Source: Bacillota bacterium
GTDB lineage: Bacteria > Bacillota_I > Bacilli_A > Acholeplasmatales > Acholeplasmataceae
DNA length: 21,400 bases
Assembly (NCBI GenBank): GCA_030830185.1
Contig: JAURNN010000044.1
Span: 1 to 21,400 of the forward strand
Direction: 5' to 3'
The stretch's first letter is position 1. The number at the start of each line of letters is the position of its first letter. Of this stretch, positions 16,240 through 21,400 are shown piece after piece. The position numbers and the translations under genes were made by a program. The notes beneath the pieces were generated by a model. It made no database searches. It was not told the origin of the DNA and worked only from the letters and a program-made list of their open reading frames with translations.

Positions 16240-16798
16240 TGTGATCCTTAAACATGAGTTCTGCTTGCATGTAACGTACCCATATTCTTTTCTTTCTATA
16301 TAATTGAAAATTATCTAATATGGCAATTCCAAACACGTTCCACATCAAAAACCAACCTCCAACTAAGAGTCCTTCTAAAAAGATATTCATAAACTGAGAG
16401 AGTTCTTGACCACGTAATAAATAGTTGGTTGTTAAGAAGATAAGTGAAAAAATGGCGAATGTTGCCATACGTCTGTAGTTATAAAGAAGTTCTTTATTAA
16501 CAACCGACAATAAAAACCGAAACTGTAATTTAACCGCTTGTGTGACTGTTTTTTCTCTTTTTAAGTCTCTTGCTTCACTTGGAAGCATAAAGACTAATGC
16601 AATACGCTCTTTAAATGGAATATCGTCACCTGCTTGTTCTAGGTAGTCAATTAAGTCAGGTTCAATATCTTTTCTTTTGAGTGGAGCAGCATCCCATGAA
16701 TTAAACATATCTTGATAATGATCAATAGCGATATCAAGTTCATAGGTTTTTGTTTCTTTATTGTAATGATATAAATCTTTCATATGTAATGATTTCAT
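16214..16798 (-). CDS. Conserved two-TM membrane protein of unknown function
   Basis: A 194-aa protein with a soluble, acidic N-terminal part of about 110 residues, two membrane helices (about 111-128 and 140-162) and a basic tail with YRKKRIWVRYMQAE. The N-terminal segment DHYQDMFNSWDAAPLKRKDIEPDL (in part, 27-49) looks like a conserved signature of a family seen in Firmicutes, but I cannot name it. By the positive-inside rule (RR before TM1, RKKR after TM2) both ends face the cytoplasm. ATG at 16796-16798 is chosen because GAGGT lies 6-7 bases upstream; an in-frame ATG at 16808-16810 overlaps that site. It is the first gene of the four-gene unit and overlaps the nucleotidyltransferase gene. 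Confidence 0.8.
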   Translation of the reverse strand: MKSLHMKDLYHYNKETKTYELDIAIDHYQDMFNSWDAAPLKRKDIEPDLIDYLEQAGDDIPFKERIALVFMLPSEARDLKREKTVTQAVKLQFRFLLSVVNKELLYNYRRMATFAIFSLIFLTTNYLLRGQELSQFMNIFLEGLLVGGWFLMWNVFGIAILDNFQLYRKKRIWVRYMQAELMFKDHNDQSTETI

Positions 16799-16814
16799 AA
16801 ATAACCTCATTCAT

Positions 16815-16823
16815 ATTTTACCA
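16815..16823 (-). promoter_or_regulatory. Possible extended -10 promoter for the four-gene unit
   Basis: TGGTAAAAT on the minus strand fits an extended -10 (TGnTAAAAT), about 17 bases before the chosen ATG. No good -35 is seen, since that position falls inside the hairpin at 16830-16875. Confidence 0.35.
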
Positions 16824-16875
16824 TATAAAAAGGATGCCAAGGCATCCTTTTGTTTTGGGATGCCTTGGCATCCTT
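16823..16875 (-). terminator. Probable terminator after manC
   Basis: Read on the minus strand the 18-bp hairpin is followed by TTTTTATATGG, and the second nested hairpin alone also runs into the same T run. It begins 13 bases after the manC stop codon and so would end the aminotransferase-to-manC operon. The T run is short (five), so leakage into the next unit is possible. Confidence 0.65.
16830..16875. repeat. Perfect 18-bp inverted repeat with nested palindromes
   Basis: Arms 16830-16847 and 16858-16875 are exact reverse complements separated by 10 bases. Each arm contains a near-perfect 16-bp palindrome of its own (GGATGCC-AA-GGCATCC and GGATGCC-TT-GGCATCC), so GGATGCC or its complement occurs four times. 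The DNA or RNA can fold either as one long hairpin or as two short ones. Confidence 0.9.
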
Positions 16876-16887
16876 GATCTATAAATA

Positions 16888-17943
16888 TTAAGAATTATTT
16901 AGTCGTTTTAATAAGTGTTTAATATTGTCTGTTTGATTTCTGTCACAAACGAGTAATTCATCGTTTAAAGAGACAATAACAGTATTGTTGATACCAATCG
17001 TACTCACTTTTCTACTTGAATCATCCGTGATCACAATATTATCTTTAGAATCGATATACATGTAGTGGTTAGTATTGGTGGTATGACCATCATCAGATAT
17101 TCCTAATACTTCTGGTAATGAATTATATCCTCCAACATCACTCCATCCAAAAGAAACTGGAATACATGAGATATGATTTGTTTTTTCCATTAAAGCGTAA
17201 TCAATACTTAAGGTTGGAAATAAGTCAAAGGTATCTTTAAAGGCTTCACTTAATGAGTGTTTAGGTGTTTCACGCATGACGATTAGTAATTGATTCATGA
17301 CATCAATATATCTGGGTTGATATTGTTTTAATTCTTGTTTTAATGTTTCATAAGATAAGATAAACATCCCTGAGTTCCACATGTAATTGCCGTTATTTAC
17401 ATATTCAGTTGCTTTCTCGATACTTGGTTTTTCTAAGAATGAAATAACGTCTTGAGGTTCATTCAGTGTTTGATCTTTAACATGAATATAACCGTATCCT
17501 GTTTCAGCTCTTGTGGGTTTTATCCCTAATGTAATAATTGATCCTTTTGATGCAAGGTCAAAGGCTTGTTTTAAATTCATGATAAACTGTTCTTCATTTA
17601 ATATCATATGATCACTTGCAAGAACCGCAACTAGAGGATTGTCTTCAAATAAAGACATATAACTCATCCCATAGGTAATCGCTGCTGCTGTATCTTTATA
17701 CATGGGTTCAATGATGATATGATCGTCTTCTAACAGTGGTAATTGTTCTTTAACAAGGGATGCATATGCTTGATTGGTTGCAATAAAGATATCATCATAA
17801 GACACAAGTTTTAAGACTCTTGATACCGTTTGTTGAAGGAGTGTTTGATTTCCTAAAAAAGAAATGAATTGCTTAGGTTTTTCTATGGTTGATAAAGGAT
17901 AAAAACGCGTGCCTTTACCACCAGCCATAATAAGAATTTTCAT
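16888..17943 (-). CDS. manC: Mannose-1-phosphate guanylyltransferase
   Basis: Makes GDP-mannose from mannose-1-phosphate and GTP. The 351 aa correspond to the short form without the phosphomannose isomerase domain. Motifs in order: MAGGKGTRFYPLS (6-18), KPKQF (22-26), EPMYKDTAAAI (79-89), ASDH (109-112), ETGYGYI (147-153), FLEKP (169-173), WNSGMF (189-194) and FGWSDVGGY near 270. A C-terminal beta-helix-like segment follows (VITDDSSRKVSTIGI). The ATG has an AAAGGAT site and begins 14 bases after the TIM-barrel gene ends, so it belongs to that operon. No phosphomannomutase, phosphomannose isomerase or GDP-mannose dehydratase gene is in the window. The exact hexose and nucleotide are inferred from the family; related guanylyltransferases exist. 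Confidence 0.9.
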   Translation of the reverse strand: MKILIMAGGKGTRFYPLSTIEKPKQFISFLGNQTLLQQTVSRVLKLVSYDDIFIATNQAYASLVKEQLPLLEDDHIIIEPMYKDTAAAITYGMSYMSLFEDNPLVAVLASDHMILNEEQFIMNLKQAFDLASKGSIITLGIKPTRAETGYGYIHVKDQTLNEPQDVISFLEKPSIEKATEYVNNGNYMWNSGMFILSYETLKQELKQYQPRYIDVMNQLLIVMRETPKHSLSEAFKDTFDLFPTLSIDYALMEKTNHISCIPVSFGWSDVGGYNSLPEVLGISDDGHTTNTNHYMYIDSKDNIVITDDSSRKVSTIGINNTVIVSLNDELLVCDRNQTDNIKHLLKRLNNS

Positions 17944-17957
17944 AGTTTAATCCTTTC

Positions 17958-18776
17958 TTAAGGAGTAATAATCTGGGGATCTATATTGTTTTTGTCAATA
18001 TGAACTTTTAATTTATCGATAAAAATTTTTGATTCAACTAAATTGTCCTTATCTTTAACTTCAATCACACATGTTAAATCATTTTTAATAACATATTTAA
18101 AATATTCTTTAATTTGAAGTTTTCCTAATGGTAACTTTTGGTGATCACTTTTCTCTATTACGTTGTGCATGTGCATGTGTTTTATTGATAAATTATATTT
18201 TTTTCTGAAACTAGAAAATAAGTAATGATCATAAATTGCGTCATGACCTATATCCCATGTGAATGTAAAATCATTTTCTCCTAAGACTTTATATAAATCT
18301 TCCATGAAAGGATGAATTGGGACATTTTCTAAGACAATCTGTATTCCGTATGTATCTAAAATACTTTTTAGTTTATACAGATTATCAATAGTTCTATTAA
18401 CATAATTAGAATCATATTTATATACATAGTGTTTTTCACTAAAAATTGTCATAAATGATCCAGGTTCTATATGCAGTACAATCCTAGTTATAATTCCATG
18501 CAAATTCTCTCCAACCATTTGCATATCATGAACAAGATAATTTAAATAGTTGTGATTAGGCGAGGAGATATCAACGTTGTCATAGTAATGAAATGTGAAA
18601 TTTAATTGCGTCGTTTCTATAGTTTCAAGTAATATTTTTCTTAGAGATTTGTTTGGATAACAATTGAGAAAATTCATATTTAACTCTATAAAATCAAATT
18701 GATGCTTTAAGGCAAAATCAATATTTTCTTTAATTGTTTTAAACTCCATTAATACTGGCATTCCTATTTTATACAT
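17958..18776 (-). CDS. TIM-barrel sugar isomerase/epimerase-like protein (AP endonuclease 2 / hydroxypyruvate isomerase-like)
   Basis: A 272-aa protein of the xylose-isomerase-like TIM-barrel superfamily. The likely metal ligands are present in the expected order: E150 (VLEN), D175 with H178 (WDIGHD), H202/H204 (HMHMHN) and E239 (VIEVKD), with H102 (LHIEP) also conserved-looking. A divalent-metal isomerase, epimerase or hydroxypyruvate-isomerase-type activity is therefore plausible. The substrate is not determined. The frame extends to GTG 18786-18788 without a ribosome site; the ATG at 18774-18776 overlaps the dehydrogenase gene by 8 bases and is preferred, with translation by coupling. The DNA here is clearly more AT-rich than the glm genes. 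Its operon partners both handle hydroxypyruvate-like 2-oxo acids. Confidence 0.8.
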   Translation of the reverse strand: MYKIGMPVLMEFKTIKENIDFALKHQFDFIELNMNFLNCYPNKSLRKILLETIETTQLNFTFHYYDNVDISSPNHNYLNYLVHDMQMVGENLHGIITRIVLHIEPGSFMTIFSEKHYVYKYDSNYVNRTIDNLYKLKSILDTYGIQIVLENVPIHPFMEDLYKVLGENDFTFTWDIGHDAIYDHYLFSSFRKKYNLSIKHMHMHNVIEKSDHQKLPLGKLQIKEYFKYVIKNDLTCVIEVKDKDNLVESKIFIDKLKVHIDKNNIDPQIITP

Positions 18777-19668
18777 GACTGAACTCACTATTGATAATAT
18801 CTAAAATTTCTAAACTAATCTTTTCTTGAGCTTCAATGGTCTGAGCTCCAATATGAGGACTTAAAAATATATTTTCATAATTTAAAAACTCTTTTCTAAT
18901 ATGAGGTTCACTCAAAAATACGTCAAGTGCAATATTTTTTATCTTTTTAGACTTAATTCCCTCAATTATAAATTCTTCATCGATTAAATCGCCTCTTGCA
19001 AGATTAATAAGATTGATACCTTTCTTAATAATATCTAAATGTTCTTTTTTTATAATGTTTTCACCTATGGAAGGTAAATGTAATGAAATATAATCTGACG
19101 TTGATAGCAATTCATTTAAATCTAAGAATTCATATAAATCATTTTTTGAATAAGGGTCATAGTAAACAATCTTCATGTTAAATACACTCACAATTTTTGC
19201 TAAATGAAGACCAATTCTCCCTAATCCAATTATTCCTAAAGTTTTGCCGTTTAACTCATTTCCTATATAATTTTCTTTATTCCAAATTCCTAAATGCATT
19301 TCTTTATTTGCTTGAATAAGATTACGACTCATCATAAGCATATATGATAATGCAAGTTCTGCAACTGCGTTAGTACTTGAATTTGGTGTATTTATTACTT
19401 TTATATTTTTTGATTTTGCATATTCTGCATCAATATTGTCTAAACCGACTCCTGCTCTAATGATGAGTTTTAATCGATTAGTTGATTTTGCTGCATCTAA
19501 TATATCACGAGTAATTGTTGTTTTAGATTTAATAATGATCACGTCAACATCTTTGATCTTATTAATTAACACATCTAAGGTGTAGTGCTCTTCGATAACA
19601 TCATGATGATTTTTGAGTCTATGCTTTAAATTTTCATCTACTTTATCATTAATTAAGATAGTTGCCAT
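18769..19668 (-). CDS. D-2-hydroxyacid dehydrogenase (phosphoglycerate dehydrogenase-like)
   Basis: An NAD-dependent D-2-hydroxyacid dehydrogenase (299 aa) without an ACT domain. The Rossmann motif is GLGRIG (148-153), with an acidic residue at the end of the next strand (YYDPY, D171), which favours NAD over NADP. The catalytic triad is R225 (ARGDLIDE), E254 (SEP) and H272 (SPHIGA). The KSKT (47-50) and RAGVGLDNID (71-80) segments resemble SerA more than glyoxylate reductases. Either 3-phosphoglycerate/phosphohydroxypyruvate or glycerate/hydroxypyruvate could be the substrate pair. The ATG has a GAGGAA site and begins 16 bases inside the aminotransferase gene. The length suits short SerA or hydroxypyruvate reductase forms. 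Confidence 0.88.
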   Translation of the reverse strand: MATILINDKVDENLKHRLKNHHDVIEEHYTLDVLINKIKDVDVIIIKSKTTITRDILDAAKSTNRLKLIIRAGVGLDNIDAEYAKSKNIKVINTPNSSTNAVAELALSYMLMMSRNLIQANKEMHLGIWNKENYIGNELNGKTLGIIGLGRIGLHLAKIVSVFNMKIVYYDPYSKNDLYEFLDLNELLSTSDYISLHLPSIGENIIKKEHLDIIKKGINLINLARGDLIDEEFIIEGIKSKKIKNIALDVFLSEPHIRKEFLNYENIFLSPHIGAQTIEAQEKISLEILDIINSEFSHV

Positions 19669-20720
19669 ATTTCCTCTATTCTTGCCAGATATTCTTTTAA
19701 CTCCGTCAAAGTTCTATCAGCCATATGTGCGATTCTAAAAGTTTCAGATTTTAACTTACCATATCCTTCACTGAATAAATAGCCACTTTTCTTTAGTTCT
19801 TCCTTTAAATAAGACATATCATAGTTATGAATATTTTTAATTGTAGTTACTGTGTGAGATTGAAATCCATCCTTGACAAGTAATTCGAAATATTTTTTGC
19901 CCCAATTTCTTGTATATTTTGCTAATTCTAAATGTCTATTAAATCTGTTTTCTAATCCTTCTTCATTTAAAATATAATCTAATTGATAATCTAGAGCGAA
20001 CATTAATGAAATGGTTGGTGTCGATGGATATTGATTTTTTGACTGAGCCATTTCATAAACTCTTTTTAGATCTAAATAATACCCTTTGTAGCCAACTTGT
20101 TCCATTCGTTGAATTGCTTTTTGACTCAATGAAATGAATGAGATTCCTGGTGGAAGTCCTAAAGCTTTTTGACTTGCACTGACACACGCATCAATGTTGT
20201 AATGATCTACATCAATTTTTACTCCACCTAATGAACTTACAGTGTCTAAAATGACCAATATCTTTGGATACTTCTTCCAAACAGCACTTAATTGTTCTAA
20301 ATTGTTCATGACACTAGTAGAAGTTTCATTATGAGTAACTGTTATTGTATCATATTGATCAGTTTCCAAAAGTTTATCTAATATTTCAGAGTTAATGGCT
20401 TCTCCGTCGAAAAAACGATGTAAATCCGCATCAATATGATTATACTTTGCAATTTCATAAAATCTATCTCCAAAAGAACCATTGCTTATTATAAGTGCTT
20501 TTTTTAAGGTTAGACTTCTGAGAGCCATTTCCATTGATCCAGTACCTGATGAACTTGAAATAATAATATCATTTTCAGTTCCCATGACTATCTTTAGTTT
20601 TGCAGTAATATTATTTTGAAGAGATGAGATTTCTTTTCCTCGGTGACTAATTAATGGTTTTGATAATTGCTTTAATATATCTTCTCTAACATCAACCGGT
20701 CCCGGAATAAATAGTTTCAT
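19653..20720 (-). CDS. Class V (PLP) aminotransferase, serine/alanine-glyoxylate or phosphoserine type
   Basis: A fold-type I, class V aminotransferase (355 aa). It has the family start FIPGPVDVREDILKQL, HRGKE (26-30), SGTGSME (58-64), the PLP-ring contact region HNETSTSVMN (130-139), D159 in LDTVSSLGG, the Schiff-base lysine K185 in SASQKALGLPPG, and PSTPT (232-236). Such enzymes move amino groups between serine, alanine or phosphoserine and 2-oxo acids. Paired with the dehydrogenase it could make (phospho)serine from (phospho)glycerate or run the reverse. 2-Aminoethylphosphonate transaminases are relatives, but no PEP mutase gene is present. The ATG has an AAAGGTGA site. It is the first gene of the operon and is divergent from the DUF998-like gene. 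Confidence 0.9.
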   Translation of the reverse strand: MKLFIPGPVDVREDILKQLSKPLISHRGKEISSLQNNITAKLKIVMGTENDIIISSSSGTGSMEMALRSLTLKKALIISNGSFGDRFYEIAKYNHIDADLHRFFDGEAINSEILDKLLETDQYDTITVTHNETSTSVMNNLEQLSAVWKKYPKILVILDTVSSLGGVKIDVDHYNIDACVSASQKALGLPPGISFISLSQKAIQRMEQVGYKGYYLDLKRVYEMAQSKNQYPSTPTISLMFALDYQLDYILNEEGLENRFNRHLELAKYTRNWGKKYFELLVKDGFQSHTVTTIKNIHNYDMSYLKEELKKSGYLFSEGYGKLKSETFRIAHMADRTLTELKEYLARIEEIWQLS

Positions 20721-20748
20721 ATGTCACCTTTGTATTGTCTTAACAACA

Positions 20749-20757
20749 ATTATAGCA
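20749..20757 (-). promoter_or_regulatory. Extended -10 promoter of the aminotransferase-manC operon
   Basis: TGCTATAAT on the minus strand is a perfect extended -10, about 28 bases before the aminotransferase ATG. No close -35 match is seen 17 bases upstream. A near-copy of this element occurs 25 bases further upstream. Confidence 0.6.
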
Positions 20758-20786
20758 TATTTATAAACGATGATTTATAGCATATT
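20750..20786. repeat. Pair of 12-bp direct repeats in the divergent promoter region
   Basis: TTATAGCATATT occurs at 20750-20761 and again at 20775-20786 (plus-strand reading), with a 25-base repeat unit. The first copy contains the complement of the extended -10. Confidence 0.75.
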
Positions 20787-20795
20787 AGAATATTT

Positions 20796-20824
20796 TTTAC
20801 GATACTTAATAGAATTTGTTATAT
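20796..20824 (+). promoter_or_regulatory. Possible promoter of the DUF998-like gene
   Basis: TTTACG (20796-20801) and TTATAT (20819-20824) are 17 bases apart and end about 20 bases before the ATG. Both match consensus weakly, so this is tentative. Confidence 0.3.
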
Positions 20825-20842
20825 CATAGAGGCGAGGCGAAT

Positions 20843-21400
20843 ATGAAACTTATAAAAATAGGTATGATTTGGTTTGTTATCTTTTTAATACTTGCAACAC
20901 TTTTTCCACCACTAGGATACAATTCTTTTGTTTATACAATGAGTGAGCTCGCGCATCAAGGATACGATAGAGCATACATTCTTTTAATTGGATTTTATGG
21001 CAATGGTGTGTTTTTTATTGCTTCTGGTATCCATGCATATAAACATAAAAGTCTATCTACTCTCTTATATAAAAGTTTAATCGTAAGTGGACTTTGTATC
21101 ATTGGTCTTGGTTTATTTCAAACCAACTATGATTATTATGGTATACGAGATACTGATAATCAAGTATTTATGTATTTACATATCCTGTTTGCAGTCCTTA
21201 ATCATTTGACTGGATATGTCATGGTTTGGTATCACATCAAGCATAGTGAAAAAGACTTAAAGAAGATGCATAAAAGTTATTTAATCCTTAATATGATACT
21301 TGTTGCCATGTTTGTTGTTACACCGATTTATCGAGGAATATTTCAAAGAATATTATTTATCGTTGGCGGAATATGGTTTTGGTTTTATTTTAATGTTTAT
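20843..21400 (+). CDS. DUF998-like multi-spanning membrane protein (partial)
   Basis: An open frame of 186 codons running off the right edge, starting with ATG at 20843-20845 behind a doubled GAGGCGAGGCG ribosome site. The product begins MKLIKIGMIWFVIFLILATL and shows at least five hydrophobic segments (about 5-22, 46-63, 77-92, 110-127, 145-162) with a sixth beginning near the edge. The YNSFVYTMSELAHQGYDRAY stretch after the first helix, with its SEL motif, is what suggests the DUF998 family of bacterial integral membrane proteins, whose function is not established. Gene reality is well supported by the start site and unbroken frame; the family is a moderate-confidence reading. Confidence 0.75.
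   Translation, partial: MKLIKIGMIWFVIFLILATLFPPLGYNSFVYTMSELAHQGYDRAYILLIGFYGNGVFFIASGIHAYKHKSLSTLLYKSLIVSGLCIIGLGLFQTNYDYYGIRDTDNQVFMYLHILFAVLNHLTGYVMVWYHIKHSEKDLKKMHKSYLILNMILVAMFVVTPIYRGIFQRILFIVGGIWFWFYFNVY

Noticed and set aside
19653..20720. Phosphonate pathway (2-aminoethylphosphonate transaminase)
   Set aside because: Although the aminotransferase family fits, neither PEP mutase nor phosphonopyruvate decarboxylase is encoded nearby, and the partner dehydrogenase points to serine/glycerate chemistry instead.
1..21400. tRNA, rRNA, CRISPR arrays, insertion sequences, prophage
   Set aside because: No cloverleaf-like or conserved rRNA stretches, no regular repeat-spacer series, and no transposase, integrase or phage protein were seen on either strand.

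Overview
The window looks like a chromosomal segment of a low-GC bacterium of the Firmicutes/Mollicutes type, possibly Acholeplasma- or Izemoplasma-like. The evidence is AT-rich DNA, strong AGGAGG-like ribosome binding sites, a type I-alpha glutamine synthetase, and compact runs of overlapping genes. TGA acts as a stop in at least three gene overlaps (1370-1373, 15526-15529, 15041-15044) and tryptophan is TGG, so this is the standard code, not the Mycoplasma/Spiroplasma code. The species cannot be fixed from the sequence alone. No rRNA, tRNA, CRISPR array or insertion sequence was seen, and no gene-free stretch reaches 300 bases.

Almost everything is on the minus strand, so it is best read from right to left. 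At the far right a plus-strand DUF998-like membrane protein (20843 to the edge) diverges from a minus-strand operon at 20720-16888. That operon encodes a class V aminotransferase, a D-2-hydroxyacid dehydrogenase, a TIM-barrel sugar isomerase-like protein and mannose-1-phosphate guanylyltransferase. A perfect 18-bp inverted repeat with internal palindromes (16830-16875) ends it. Next comes a tightly overlapping four-gene unit (16798-14418): a two-TM membrane protein, a small-molecule nucleotidyltransferase, a DHFR/RibD-fold reductase and a HAD phosphatase. It ends in a bidirectional terminator shared with an unidentified plus-strand gene (13752-14393).

The third block (13597-6900) is an amino-sugar operon: a membrane-anchored UDP-GlcNAc 4,6-dehydratase/epimerase, a VanZ-like protein, then glmS, glmM and glmU. 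Together the Glm enzymes take fructose-6-phosphate to UDP-GlcNAc, and the dehydratase would convert it to a 6-deoxy-4-keto sugar. A hairpin terminator follows glmU. glnA (6740-5403) is a single-gene unit with its own promoter and terminator.

The last block starts from an extended -10 promoter right after the glnA terminator. It encodes a Wzz-type chain-length protein, an initiating polyprenyl-phosphate sugar transferase, two GT4 glycosyltransferases and the first 66 codons of a membrane protein cut by the left edge. The main theme is therefore surface polysaccharide: precursor synthesis (UDP-GlcNAc, a 6-deoxy sugar, GDP-mannose), initiation, extension and chain-length control. The polymerase and flippase presumably lie beyond the left edge. 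The most unusual part is the AT-rich three-gene hydroxypyruvate/phosphohydroxypyruvate-type module coupled to manC.
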